DNA of 61,544 bases from a virus. The notes under the pieces were generated by a model. It had not been told where the DNA came from, did not search any database, and saw only the letters and a program-made list of their open reading frames with translations. Of this stretch, positions 14,773 to 23,661 are shown one piece after another. The position numbers were made by a program, and so were the translations under genes. The stretch covers positions 1-61,544 of IMG/VR virus record IMGVR_UViG_3300037010_000926, one strand, 5' to 3'. Within the stretch, counting starts at the first letter, position 1. Each line of letters starts with the position of its first letter.

Positions 14773-16791
14773 GTGGGCAAAAAGATCGACCGGCTGCTGC
14801 TGACGCTGCTGGACACGCCAGTGGTCCAGGTCGACTTTTCCCAGGTCCACCAGCAGCCGCTGCTGCACAGCCGCCTGGGCTTTGCCCAGAACCTGCTCAG
14901 CCTGGGTGGCCTGCTGGAGGGCTCTGTGCCCTACCTGCTGGCGCTGGGTGCCAACCACTTCTGCGGTGCGGCCGAGGGGGACGCCTACTTCAAGAACGGC
15001 CCGATTTTCCTGCCGTTCCTGAACGCGACCTATGACGTGACCGGGCGCGCGATCTCCATGACCACGACGCCTCCGAGCTTGGTCACCGACTGGCCCACGA
15101 TGTTGCGGGCCATTGGTTGCCGGGCTGGCATCGAGATCATTGGCGAGACGCCACAGACACAGCGCCTGTACTCCAGCGGCGCCAGGCGTCACCCGGATTG
15201 CGTTGACATCGCCAGCAGCGCCGCCACCTGGGCGCAGTTCATCAAGTACGGCAACTGGAACGTGTACGTTGACTGGTTCATCGGCAACGAGTGGTTGCGG
15301 ACCATGCTCGACATCGACCAGGGCATCGGCTTCAACACGGACGGCAGCACCTACACCTTTGCCGAGACGGTTGACCAGTACACCCTGCGCCGCCAAACCA
15401 TGAAGGAGCTGGCTGTCACAGTGGAGGGCGCCAAGTTTCTGGGCATGTACTCAACGGCTGGTGGCCTGGGCGTAGGCAAGTGGAGCACCGCCAACGCGGG
15501 GCCGCACGTCAACGGTGACCAGCGCACTTTCAGCGACAGGTCCATGCTCGATGGCCGCTCGGCCCGCAAGGGCTGGTGGGACTTCTACAACGCCAACATC
15601 CTGACAGCCAGCCAGGTGGCGCTGGCTGCGTATGTGGCCTGCAACGACTTCAAGAACCGCGCCAACAACATGGTGGCCGGTGACGTGAATGACTTCGGCG
15701 GCCTGGACGTGCTGTTCTACATCACGCAATGCGCGCCGTCGCTGCTGAAGGTCACCACCGCTGACGACGACGGTGGCGGTGAGGGCGGCCCACCGTCCTC
15801 CGACACACGCATGGGGCCGGCGTGCGAGATGCTGACGATGATGGCGGCCGACACCTGGCTCAGCGCCCTGTCTGTTCGCTGCTGGTCCTACTGGGTGGGG
15901 GGCCAGGATGCCTTCCTGACCTACGTCAGCCCAGGCGTCTACACCATCAACCACCGCTACACCGCGATGCAAATGTGGGTCAGCGTGCCGTCGCGCCGCG
16001 TGCCCGTGACCAAGGTGTGCCAGGTGCCGCTGGCCGATGGCAGCCTCTACGGGGTGCAAGGTTTGATGGGCGTAGCCGGCATCGACCCTGGTGGCCAGAC
16101 CGCTTCCATCCTGCTGTGGAACGAGGGCAAGACCTCGGTGACGGTCAAGCTGCAGCCGATGTCTTTGCCTGGCCCGCTGGCTGGAGCAACACCCAGCCAC
16201 ATGGTCCTGGACGAGGACCACGCCCTGGGCACCAGCGGCACCTGGGATGGCGGCCCCATCACCTTGGCGCCGCGCACCATCCACCGCATCACCTGGAGTG
16301 TGGGCACCAGCCCGCACACCCGCCGCGATCCGCTGGACGACGGGGTGCACCTGCCGGTGTTCCAGCGCCGCTCGGATGCGTACAAGCGGCCCAAGGTGGC
16401 TGCCGCCAATACCTGCGCCGTCACGGGGGAGGCTTGGGTAATGCCCACCTCATCCAACTCAACGGCAATGGCAACGGGGGCGGCCTGGTCCAACGCGCCT
16501 GACAGCGTATGGCTGACCCTGTGGGTCCACAACCTGGACCTCGGATCGGCCCAGGTCAAGGCCACCTGCGACTACGGCAGCGGCCCGGTGACTTTGCTGA
16601 ACACCACCGCCGGGGCGATCGCCGCCGGCCAGGTGACCCAGCTCAATCTTCTGGCCAGCGCGCCTGGTGGCTGGGCGGCTGGTGCGCGTGAGGCCGACAT
16701 CCAAGTGTCGTTGGGGGGTTCTTGCAACCAGCGCCTGGAGTGCTGGTTCAGCGGCACCCAGACCAAAGCAAATGCAGTGAAAGGGGCATGA
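14773..16791 (+). CDS. Large hypothetical protein, possibly glycosidase-like
   Basis: 672 aa from GTG 14773. Residues 1-400 read like a TIM-barrel enzyme: LGFAQNLLSLGGLLEGSVPY, then GIEIIGETPQTQRLY, WNVYVDWFIGNEWLRTMLD and GDVNDFGGLDVLFYITQ. The WFIGNEW stretch resembles the acid/base NE motif of clan GH-A glycosidases. Residues 430-670 look like beta sandwiches. It may be a virion-borne polysaccharide hydrolase; fold assignment is from pattern only. Confidence 0.5.
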   Translation: MGKKIDRLLLTLLDTPVVQVDFSQVHQQPLLHSRLGFAQNLLSLGGLLEGSVPYLLALGANHFCGAAEGDAYFKNGPIFLPFLNATYDVTGRAISMTTTPPSLVTDWPTMLRAIGCRAGIEIIGETPQTQRLYSSGARRHPDCVDIASSAATWAQFIKYGNWNVYVDWFIGNEWLRTMLDIDQGIGFNTDGSTYTFAETVDQYTLRRQTMKELAVTVEGAKFLGMYSTAGGLGVGKWSTANAGPHVNGDQRTFSDRSMLDGRSARKGWWDFYNANILTASQVALAAYVACNDFKNRANNMVAGDVNDFGGLDVLFYITQCAPSLLKVTTADDDGGGEGGPPSSDTRMGPACEMLTMMAADTWLSALSVRCWSYWVGGQDAFLTYVSPGVYTINHRYTAMQMWVSVPSRRVPVTKVCQVPLADGSLYGVQGLMGVAGIDPGGQTASILLWNEGKTSVTVKLQPMSLPGPLAGATPSHMVLDEDHALGTSGTWDGGPITLAPRTIHRITWSVGTSPHTRRDPLDDGVHLPVFQRRSDAYKRPKVAAANTCAVTGEAWVMPTSSNSTAMATGAAWSNAPDSVWLTLWVHNLDLGSAQVKATCDYGSGPVTLLNTTAGAIAAGQVTQLNLLASAPGGWAAGAREADIQVSLGGSCNQRLECWFSGTQTKANAVKGA

Positions 16792-16793
16792 CC

Positions 16794-17030
16794 ATGTTCG
16801 ACCAGGTTTTCTTGAATTGGCTGTTTGTAGCGGTGGGCGCAATGGGGGGATTCATCCTCAAAGCTACCTGGGACGCACTGGTCCAACTGCGTGAAGACAT
16901 GAGTGCGCTGCAAAAGTCCATTGCCGAAAGTTACGTCCGTCGAGACGATTTCAAGGACCACGCCCAGCGAGTGGTTGGCTTGCTCGATCGGATTTACGAA
17001 AAGCTGGAACACAAGGCGGACAAGCAATGA
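16794..17030 (+). CDS. Small membrane-anchored coiled-coil protein of the lysis region
   Basis: 78 aa from ATG 16794, with AAAGGGG at good distance; ATG 16788 is too close to it. One transmembrane helix (NWLFVAVGAMGGFILKATW), then a charged helical tail (VQLREDMSALQKSIAESY). Precedes the endolysin. Could be a holin or accessory lysis protein. Confidence 0.65.
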   Translation: MFDQVFLNWLFVAVGAMGGFILKATWDALVQLREDMSALQKSIAESYVRRDDFKDHAQRVVGLLDRIYEKLEHKADKQ

Positions 17031-17965
17031 AACGACTCATTCGCGACGTTTGGCGCACCGTGGCGCCTATCCTGGCCGGCGTGGCACTGATGCACTGGGC
17101 TGAGCCTGTCGGCTTGGCCACTGGCATCTCCAGCCTGGCCCCATTGATGATGATGACGGGGCTGTCGCTTGGCGCCATCGGCGCTGTTCACCCGCTGCGC
17201 AGGCTGCTGTTCATGGGCCTGGACATGCGCGAGTTCGCCAGCAAGGCCAAGGAGACGCCGATCTCCTCGGCGCTGGTGTTCGTGGGTATGTGCATCGTGG
17301 TGGCGGCGATGCTGTCGGTGCTAGGCCCCTCGGCCCGAGCCGCTGAGCTGCCGCCCAACGCCAGGCTGTACCTGCCGGTGCTGATCCAGGAGCAACAGCA
17401 GTGGTGGTCACTGGGCGACGTGAGTGTGATGGCTGCTCAGGTGGAGCAGGAAACGTGCATCACCCTCAAGCACAGCAAGTGCTGGAGCCCGCGTGCTGAG
17501 CTGCGCACCTCGCGCGAGCGAGGGGTGGGCCTGGGGCAGATCACCAAGACGGCTCGCTTCGACGCGCTGGCTGAGATGCGTGCAGCCAACCCGCAGGCGC
17601 TGGCGGCCTGGTCCTGGGACTCGCCCAACCTGTATGACCCACGGCTGCAGCTCACCGCCCTGGTGCTGATGGACCGGCGCAACTACACCACCATCCAGGG
17701 CGCCGCCACCGAGCTGGACCACCAGGCAATGATGCTGGTGGCATACAACGCCGGCCCGGGGCGCGTCATCAGCGACCGAGCCATGTGTGGGGCAACGCCT
17801 GCCTGCGACAGGCGCCGCTGGTTCGACAACGCCGAGCACACCTCGGTGCTGCCCAAGCAGCCCGCCTCAGGGTATGGCCAGAGCTTCTACGCAATTTCAC
17901 GCCACTACCCGCGCGCCATCCTGTTCGATCGCCGGCCACGCTACGTCCAAGGGGATGTGCTGTGA
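17027..17965 (+). CDS. Membrane-anchored lytic transglycosylase endolysin
   Basis: 312 aa. Residues 1-110 hold three hydrophobic segments (ILAGVALMHWAEPVGLA, APLMMMTGLSLGAIGAV, ALVFVGMCIVVAAMLSVLG). From residue 125 there is an SLT-type fold: AAQVEQETCI with the catalytic Glu, GVGLGQITKTARFDA, and MLVAYNAGPGRV. It cleaves peptidoglycan at lysis. The three helices suggest fusion of a holin-like membrane domain to the enzyme, or an elaborate anchor. Overlaps both neighbours. Confidence 0.8.
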   Translation: MKRLIRDVWRTVAPILAGVALMHWAEPVGLATGISSLAPLMMMTGLSLGAIGAVHPLRRLLFMGLDMREFASKAKETPISSALVFVGMCIVVAAMLSVLGPSARAAELPPNARLYLPVLIQEQQQWWSLGDVSVMAAQVEQETCITLKHSKCWSPRAELRTSRERGVGLGQITKTARFDALAEMRAANPQALAAWSWDSPNLYDPRLQLTALVLMDRRNYTTIQGAATELDHQAMMLVAYNAGPGRVISDRAMCGATPACDRRRWFDNAEHTSVLPKQPASGYGQSFYAISRHYPRAILFDRRPRYVQGDVL

Positions 17966-18468
17966 CCGGCTTTGCTGTGAGGGCTGTGCTGGCGCTGGTA
18001 GCCAGCCTGCTGCTGGGCTCAGGCCTGGCCTACGTAGCCCATCAGCAGCGCGACATCGGCCGCGCCGAGATCCAGTCCCAGTGGGATGCAGCCAAGGCCA
18101 AGGCCAACGCTGACGCCCTTATCCAGACCCAGCAATGGGCCGCCAACCAGAAGGAGATCCAACGTGTTACTTCGCTCTCTCGCACTCTTGCTGATGATGA
18201 TGCTCGTGCTGCCGCTGCTGTCAGCTTGCGGCACATCGCCGCCGACTTCGCCGCCCGATCTGCAGCCAGTCGCCCCGCCCCTGAGCCCGGAATCGCGCCA
18301 GCCGCCCCTCCCGAAGTGGTGCTCGCCGACGTGCTCGGCGGGGTTGATGAAGCTGCGGGAGAGCTGGCGCACTCGCTTGACCTTGCCTACGTCGCGGGAG
18401 TGAGCTGCGAGCACGAATACAGCTCGGCAACTTCACGACTCCAACCTCAGCCAGGTTCGGGACACTGA
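17962..18468 (+). CDS. Rz: Inner-membrane spanin (Rz-like)
   Basis: 168 aa from GTG 17962, overlapping the endolysin stop. N-terminal transmembrane helix (AVRAVLALVASLLLGSGLAY), then a periplasmic helix rich in Ala, Lys and Gln (AAKAKANADALIQTQQWAAN). The Rz1-like gene is embedded in another frame. Spanin pairs fuse inner and outer membranes in the last step of lysis. Confidence 0.85.
   Translation: MTGFAVRAVLALVASLLLGSGLAYVAHQQRDIGRAEIQSQWDAAKAKANADALIQTQQWAANQKEIQRVTSLSRTLADDDARAAAAVSLRHIAADFAARSAASRPAPEPGIAPAAPPEVVLADVLGGVDEAAGELAHSLDLAYVAGVSCEHEYSSATSRLQPQPGSGH
18164..18403 (+). CDS. Rz1: Outer-membrane spanin lipoprotein (Rz1-like), embedded in Rz
   Basis: 79 aa from GTG 18164, preceded by AAGGAG at seven bases. 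Signal peptide VLLRSLALLLMMMLVLPLLS ends in a lipobox LSAC, so the mature protein starts at a lipid-modified Cys. Pro-rich thereafter (TSPPTSPPDLQPVAPPLSP), typical of Rz1. Fully nested in the Rz gene in another frame. Confidence 0.85.
   Translation: MLLRSLALLLMMMLVLPLLSACGTSPPTSPPDLQPVAPPLSPESRQPPLPKWCSPTCSAGLMKLRESWRTRLTLPTSRE
18439..18466 (+). promoter_or_regulatory. CTCCAACCT promoter motif, copy 3
   Basis: Motif 18439-18447 at the end of Rz, -10-like GACACT 18461-18466. Precedes the 18486 gene and the scaffold. Confidence 0.5.
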
Positions 18469-18485
18469 GGTTTTTGGAGTGCGTC

Positions 18486-18710
18486 ATGGGTAAATCAAAT
18501 GCTGTAGCAGTCGAAGGTCCAGACAACTGGCAAGCCAGGATGGACTGCGACACCCTGATCTCGGCTGAGCAGATCACCATGGACAAGAAGCGCTACAAGG
18601 CCGCCCTGGCTGAGGCCAAGAAGCGCCAGGTGGCGCTGGCCGACGTGCTCGACGACGAGGCCGAGGAAAACTCCGAAAGCTCCAGCACCTCCAAGAAATC
18701 CGCCGGCTGA
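18486..18710 (+). CDS. Small hypothetical head protein
   Basis: 74 aa. WQARMDCDTLISAEQITMDK, helical middle, acidic Ser-rich tail (DDEAEENSESSSTSKK). Immediately before the scaffold; probably a head-assembly accessory by position. Confidence 0.7.
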   Translation: MGKSNAVAVEGPDNWQARMDCDTLISAEQITMDKKRYKAALAEAKKRQVALADVLDDEAEENSESSSTSKKSAG

Positions 18711-18754
18711 GCCGGGCGCACCGGGCGCTTCCCGGACCAATGTGAAGGACTCAC

Positions 18755-19714
18755 ATGGCAAAGCATGAAGGGCTGACCTCAGCCGAGCAGGAAGCCATCG
18801 GCGACGACTCCGATGCAGACACCGAGATCGCCGCCATCAAGGCGCTGGCCAACAAGCTGGACAAGGATGACGACGACGACCAGGCAACCGGCGCCACCGG
18901 CACTGCCGATGACGACGCTGCCGCAACCGCTGCAGCCGCCGCAGGTAGCACCAAGGACGATGCTGCTGGCGCTGGTGACCAGGCCAACGATGAGGCGACC
19001 GACATTGTGGTTGCTGAGCCGTTTACCGCCACGCTGCCGACCGGCGATGTCAGCAAGTACGAGGAGGAGCGCAGCGCCCTGCTCGACGAGCGCAAGGCGC
19101 TGCGTGCCAAGCACAAGAACGGCGAGCTGGCCGAGGACGACTTCGAGGCCGCCTTCGACGACGTGACCGACCGCATTGGCAGGCTCGACACGGCCCATGC
19201 CGTGGCCCAGAGCCAGGCGGCCAGCAACGAGAGCCTGGGCCAGCAGAAGTGGCTGTGGACCGTGGGCATGTTCAAGCAGACCCTGCGCGACCAGGGCGGC
19301 ATTGACTACGACGCGAACGATGGCGCCCGCTCGATCTGGGACCACCACGTCAAGGCGCTGGCTGCCAAGGACGAGAACCGCACCAAGCCTGGCAACTGGT
19401 TCCTGTCCGAGGCCCACAAGCTCACCTTGCGTGACATCCGCGCCACTGCCGAGTCTTTGGGCATGAAAGCCGGTGCGCCGGCCACTCCCGCCCCCGCCCC
19501 CGCCCCAGGCGCAGTCAAGGCAGCCGTGGACGCGCGTCGGCCCAAGGTCGACGCCACTCCGTCGCTGGCCAACGTACCCACCTCGGGTGCGGCCGACGAC
19601 GGCGCCGCCTCCACCGAGTTCGCTTACCTGGACAGCCTCAGCGGCATGGCGCTGGAACGCGCCCTGGCCAAGCTGCCCGAGGAAGCGCGAGACCGCTGGC
19701 TGGAGGCGCGATGA
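18755..19714 (+). CDS. Scaffolding protein (putative)
   Basis: 319 aa, very acidic and Ala-rich N-terminus (LDKDDDDDQATGATGTADDD), helical charged middle (EEERSALLDERKALRAKHKN), Pro/Ala linker and a short C-terminal helix. Composition and position just upstream of the major capsid gene are those of a scaffold. No protease motif seen. Confidence 0.75.
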   Translation: MAKHEGLTSAEQEAIGDDSDADTEIAAIKALANKLDKDDDDDQATGATGTADDDAAATAAAAAGSTKDDAAGAGDQANDEATDIVVAEPFTATLPTGDVSKYEEERSALLDERKALRAKHKNGELAEDDFEAAFDDVTDRIGRLDTAHAVAQSQAASNESLGQQKWLWTVGMFKQTLRDQGGIDYDANDGARSIWDHHVKALAAKDENRTKPGNWFLSEAHKLTLRDIRATAESLGMKAGAPATPAPAPAPGAVKAAVDARRPKVDATPSLANVPTSGAADDGAASTEFAYLDSLSGMALERALAKLPEEARDRWLEAR

Positions 19715-19908
19715 CAGGCAAGGTGGTGGTCGTTGATCTGCGTGTGGACCAGTCCATGCGCGTGGGTGATTCGACCATCACCTTGCGCGAGAAGTCGGGC
19801 CGCCGCGTCAAGCTGGTGATCGAGGCCAGGCCAGGTGTGGTGATCGAGACACCCCGCGATGTTGACCTGGCCAGGTCTGGTGTTGGAGATCCGCTCCAAC
19901 CTCGTTGA
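19711..19908 (+). CDS. CsrA-like small protein between scaffold and capsid
   Basis: 65 aa. Residues 9-55 follow the CsrA pattern: RVDQSMRVGDSTITLREKSG, then RRVKLVIEARPGVVIETP (compare the family's GDxVxVxVxxxxGxxVRxGIxAPxxVxVxR). The Arg usually near position 44 is not obvious. Start overlaps the scaffold stop. If genuine, it would bind GGA-containing mRNA leaders and could tune head-gene translation. Family call is tentative. Confidence 0.45.
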   Translation: MTGKVVVVDLRVDQSMRVGDSTITLREKSGRRVKLVIEARPGVVIETPRDVDLARSGVGDPLQPR

Positions 19909-19921
19909 GCGGTGACAAGAT
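19894..19921 (+). promoter_or_regulatory. CTCCAACCT promoter motif, copy 4
   Basis: Motif 19894-19902 overlaps the end of the CsrA-like gene; -10-like CAAGAT 19916-19921. Precedes the major capsid gene by about 75 bp, leaving a long leader. Confidence 0.5.
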
Positions 19922-19997
19922 AGTCAAAACGGTGCCGGGCCTTATCCCGGTGGATGGAGCGCAAGACGTGCTCGAACTGTGAAAGCAGGAGCACGTC

Positions 19998-21137
19998 ATG
20001 GCACGGACCATTGTTGGCTTGGGTGACCCGAAAGCAGTACGCAAGTACAGCGCCTTCCTCGCGCTGGACGTGGGTCGCATCAGCTACTTCAACAAGAAAT
20101 TCATGGGTGTCGGCGTTGACGCGCAGACCCCGATCCAGATGCTCCCGCAACTGGAGAATGACGCTGGCGACAGTATTTCCTACGACCTCGTGCTGCAACT
20201 CCGTATGCAGCCCATCGAAGGTGACAACACCCTCGAAGGCAACGAGGAGGACATGAAGTTCTACAGCGATGCGGTCTTCATCGACCAGGCTCGCGGTGGT
20301 GTGAACACGGGTGGCCGCATGACCCGTAAGCGCACTCTGCACGACTTGCGCAAGATTGCGCGGGCACGCCAGGGTGAATGGTGGGCGCGGATCTTTGACG
20401 AGCTGCTGTTCCTGTACCTGTCTGGCGGTTTCCGCACCTCGGGCTCGGGCGCTTGCAACTTCGTCAACGGTGACTACACCTACGGTTCCGGGTATCCCGG
20501 CTTCGCCACCAACACCTTCGTCGCACCGGATTCGCTGCACAGCTACGTCTCGAACAAGAAGACGTTTGGCACGATCCTGGCCAGCGACAAGATGACGCTG
20601 ACGGACATCGACCGCTGCGTGGCCAACGCCTCGACGCTGGGCGGTGGCACCTCGGGTGTGCCGGCGATCCAGCCCTGCTCGATCGACGGCGAGGACACCT
20701 ACATCACGGTCATGCACCCGTGGTCGGAGTTCGACGTTCGCACCAACGCCGGCTCTGGCCAGTGGCTGGACATCCAGAAGGCGGCTGCTGCGGCCGAGGG
20801 CCGCAACAACCCGATCTTCAAGGGTGCCTTGGGCATGTACAACGGGGTGGTGATGCACAAGCATCGCGGCGTGCTGAACCGCACGGACGGCGGCGCGAGC
20901 AGCAACATCTCGGTGGTGCGCAACCTGTTCATGGGTCGCCAGGCTGGCGTGGTCGCCTTCGGTTCTCCGGGCACCGGCCTGCGCTTCGACTGGAACGAGG
21001 AGTCGCGCGACAACGGCAACCAAGCCGTCATCACCACCAGCTCGATCTTCGGCGTGAAGAAGACCAGCTTTGCGATCGACGGCACGAGCTACGACTTCGG
21101 CACCTACACCATCGACAGCGCTGCTGTGGCGCCCTGA
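19998..21137 (+). CDS. Major capsid protein (N4 gp56 family)
   Basis: 379 aa. The N4-gp56-family signature is clear: ALDVGRISYFNKKFMGVGVD, TPIQMLPQLENDAGDSISYD, GNEEDMKFYSDAVFIDQARG and KRTLHDLRKIARARQGEWWA. HK97-fold capsid subunit. Shine-Dalgarno AGGAG lies upstream of ATG 19998. Long 5' leader after the promoter motif at 19894. Confidence 0.92.
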   Translation: MARTIVGLGDPKAVRKYSAFLALDVGRISYFNKKFMGVGVDAQTPIQMLPQLENDAGDSISYDLVLQLRMQPIEGDNTLEGNEEDMKFYSDAVFIDQARGGVNTGGRMTRKRTLHDLRKIARARQGEWWARIFDELLFLYLSGGFRTSGSGACNFVNGDYTYGSGYPGFATNTFVAPDSLHSYVSNKKTFGTILASDKMTLTDIDRCVANASTLGGGTSGVPAIQPCSIDGEDTYITVMHPWSEFDVRTNAGSGQWLDIQKAAAAAEGRNNPIFKGALGMYNGVVMHKHRGVLNRTDGGASSNISVVRNLFMGRQAGVVAFGSPGTGLRFDWNEESRDNGNQAVITTSSIFGVKKTSFAIDGTSYDFGTYTIDSAAVAP

Positions 21138-21182
21138 TCGGCGGGCGTCCTTTCCTGATCCCTTCGGCTACTGGAGAACACG

Positions 21183-21710
21183 ATGGCCACCCTGTACAAA
21201 ACCGACTTCGCCACCGGCAAGAAGACGCTCCCCAACGCGCAGGGCCGCGAGGTCTTGTCCGCCAAGATGGACTTTGCCGTCAGCACCGCGATGGTCAACT
21301 ACTTGGGCGCTGTGGCTGCGGCCTTGACGACCAACGACGTGATCGAGTTCGGTCGGCTGCCGGCGGGCCATGTGCTGACCAACATCGAGCTGGTGAGCGA
21401 CGACATCGACAGCAACGGTTCGCCTGCGGCGCTGATGTCGGCGGGCATCTTGAACAGCGGCAAGACCGGCCTGTCCACTGATGCCAACGGGGACGGCGGC
21501 AACATCTCGGGCACCCTCATCTCTGGCTCGAACGTGGGCCAGACTGGCGGTAACGCGCGGCCTGCGGCCACGAACACGTCGATGTGGCGCCTCAAGCCGC
21601 TGGAGACGGATCGCTCGGTGGGTGTCTTGATTGGCACCGTGCCGGCGACCCAGCAGTCCGGGACCATCTCGCTGGTCATCAGCTACCGCGCCAGCCTCTA
21701 CGGTCTGTGA
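21183..21710 (+). CDS. Capsid-associated protein (putative decoration)
   Basis: 175 aa, beta-rich, directly after the capsid gene. VSTAMVNYLGAVAAALTTND and GHVLTNIELVSDDIDSNG; the C-terminus GTISLVISYRASLYGL is a strand pair. Position and composition fit a head decoration or stabilising protein. Confidence 0.6.
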   Translation: MATLYKTDFATGKKTLPNAQGREVLSAKMDFAVSTAMVNYLGAVAAALTTNDVIEFGRLPAGHVLTNIELVSDDIDSNGSPAALMSAGILNSGKTGLSTDANGDGGNISGTLISGSNVGQTGGNARPAATNTSMWRLKPLETDRSVGVLIGTVPATQQSGTISLVISYRASLYGL

Positions 21711-21747
21711 TCCAGGTGCGGGCAGGACGCCCGCCTGAGGAGTGTTC

Positions 21748-22239
21748 ATGCGAATCGAGTGTACGATCCCTGAGATCGACAACCATGTCACGCTGGACGG
21801 CGTGACGTACAAGTTTGAGCGGCGCAGCGGCAATCGGTCTACCCCCATGCTGGCCACCGTGGACAACGACACCCACGCAGCCGACATCCTCAGCCGGCCT
21901 GGCTTCAGCGCCTGGCGCGACTCGGACGGCGCGCTGAGCGACAGCGACGACGAGCTGCCCCCGGATGATGAGGACGAGCTGCCGCCCGATGAGGACGACG
22001 CTCTGCCGCCTGACGCCGCCACGGGTCAAGCCCCGCAGACTGCACCGGCTGCACCGGCCGAGCAAACGGTTGCTGGCGCTGGCCAACAGGGTGACAGCAC
22101 GCCGCCTGACCGCTTCGAGAACATGACCTTCGACGAGCTGAAGGATGAATACAAGCGGGCCTTCCACCGTGCCGCACCCACCCAGGCCAAGTACGAGACG
22201 CTGCTCAACCGACTGCATGAAGCGGCCGGCAAGGTGTGA
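21748..22239 (+). CDS. Hypothetical head-region protein with acidic linker
   Basis: 163 aa from ATG 21748 (GAGGAG five bases upstream). N-terminal strands (ECTIPEIDNHVTLDGVTYKF), central acidic Pro-rich repeat (LPPDDEDELPPDEDDALPPD), C-terminal helices. Small structural or assembly protein. Confidence 0.65.
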   Translation: MRIECTIPEIDNHVTLDGVTYKFERRSGNRSTPMLATVDNDTHAADILSRPGFSAWRDSDGALSDSDDELPPDDEDELPPDEDDALPPDAATGQAPQTAPAAPAEQTVAGAGQQGDSTPPDRFENMTFDELKDEYKRAFHRAAPTQAKYETLLNRLHEAAGKV

Positions 22240-22245
22240 TGACAC

Positions 22246-23001
22246 ATGCCCTCTGCCCTGGTCAAGGATGTCCTCTACCGGGCTGGCGTGCTGTTGAACG
22301 ATGCCGCTCCCGCGCAGTACACCTCATTCCCCGAGATTGATCTCGTCCAGACGCTGAACGACGCCCAGGTAGCGGTCTGCAAGATCGCCCCCTGGGCTTC
22401 GTCGCGCGTTGATTCGATCAAGCTCACCGCGAACAAGTCGCGCCAGCACATCAGTTCGATCGCGTCCGCCAACATGATCCCCATGGACGGCAGCGCGTCC
22501 GTCACGGTGAGGGGCATGTTCCTCACGAGCCTGATCTGCAACATGGGCTCGGACGGCCTGACCGAGGGAAGCGCGATCCGCCTGGTGTCGCTTGACACCG
22601 CCACGGCAGCCAACCCCGATTGGCCAACGCAGTCCTCGGACATGGTTGAGGAGTACGTGTTCGATGCACGCTACCCCCAGGTGTTCCTGACCCTGCCCAA
22701 GCCCAACGCGGCGATCTGGGTGTTGGCGGCTTACCAGTCCTTGCCGGTGGCCATCCCTGCGGGGGGCAACCCAGGGGCTGAGGTTTACGCCTTTGGCGGC
22801 TCCTCGACACAGACCATCACGATCGACGACCGCTACGTGGACGACCTGGTGCACTACGTCGTGGGCCGCACGCTGCTGGAGCAAGTCGAACAGGCTGCCG
22901 ACCAGCCGCGCGGCGAGTTCTTCTTTGGTCTGTTTGGTAGCTCACTCAAGGCTCACGCCGACATGATGCGCGCCATGGATCCGTCGCTGGCCAGGAGCTG
23001 A
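22246..23001 (+). CDS. Head-tail connector-type protein (DUF6682-like)
   Basis: 251 aa. LVKDVLYRAGVLLNDAAPAQ, then TLNDAQVAVCKIAPWASSR and HYVVGRTLLEQVEQAADQPR, the pattern of phage adaptor proteins annotated DUF6682 (from memory). Expected to sit below the portal. Confidence 0.65.
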   Translation: MPSALVKDVLYRAGVLLNDAAPAQYTSFPEIDLVQTLNDAQVAVCKIAPWASSRVDSIKLTANKSRQHISSIASANMIPMDGSASVTVRGMFLTSLICNMGSDGLTEGSAIRLVSLDTATAANPDWPTQSSDMVEEYVFDARYPQVFLTLPKPNAAIWVLAAYQSLPVAIPAGGNPGAEVYAFGGSSTQTITIDDRYVDDLVHYVVGRTLLEQVEQAADQPRGEFFFGLFGSSLKAHADMMRAMDPSLARS

Positions 23002-23003
23002 GC

Positions 23004-23654
23004 ATGACCTTGTGGAAAGCTCTGCGCACCGACCTCCTGCCCGACGCGAGTGGGTGCCCTGTGGCCAAGGTCGACGATGCCGTCAAGCGCACCGTGATCG
23101 AGTGGTGCAAGAAGACCCGCTGCTACCGGCTGCGCGGATCCGTGGCCGACGCGGGTGGCCTGGGCGCACGCGCGAACCCCAACCCCCTGGTGCCGGCCGG
23201 CACGCGCCTGGTGTCCATCATTGCCGCGTCCTGGCTGGGCAAACCGCTGCTGCCCAAGAGCGAAGCCTACATGGTGGACCTGTATGGCGAGTGGGCCGCC
23301 AGGCAGGGCGTGCCGCTCTACCTGGTGCGTGAGCGCGCCGACGTGGCGGCTGGCCAGTTCTGGCTGGCGCCTGCGCCCGCTGATGCCACCACCACCAGTC
23401 TGGTGATGACCGTGGCGCTGACGCCCACCGAGGACGCCACAGGCGTGGATGACAGCGTGCTCGACGAGTACCGGGAGGACATCATCGTGGGCGCCCTGGC
23501 ACGGCTGCTGAGCATGTCCGACCGCCCCTGGTCCCAGGCTGGCCTGGCCGCCAGCAAGCGCGATGAGTTCATGCGCCGCATGGCCGCCACCAGGATCAGC
23601 GCCGACCGTGGGGTCGACAGCCAGCCGCTGACGACCAAGCCTTACCCGTTCTGA
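23004..23654 (+). CDS. Hypothetical connector/tail protein
   Basis: 216 aa. LWKALRTDLLPDASGCPVAK at the start, EYREDIIVGALARLLSMSDR near the C-terminus. Such proteins follow DUF6682 adaptors and form part of the neck or tail. Call by position and pattern. Confidence 0.6.
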   Translation: MTLWKALRTDLLPDASGCPVAKVDDAVKRTVIEWCKKTRCYRLRGSVADAGGLGARANPNPLVPAGTRLVSIIAASWLGKPLLPKSEAYMVDLYGEWAARQGVPLYLVRERADVAAGQFWLAPAPADATTTSLVMTVALTPTEDATGVDDSVLDEYREDIIVGALARLLSMSDRPWSQAGLAASKRDEFMRRMAATRISADRGVDSQPLTTKPYPF

Positions 23655-23661
23655 GGCCGCC

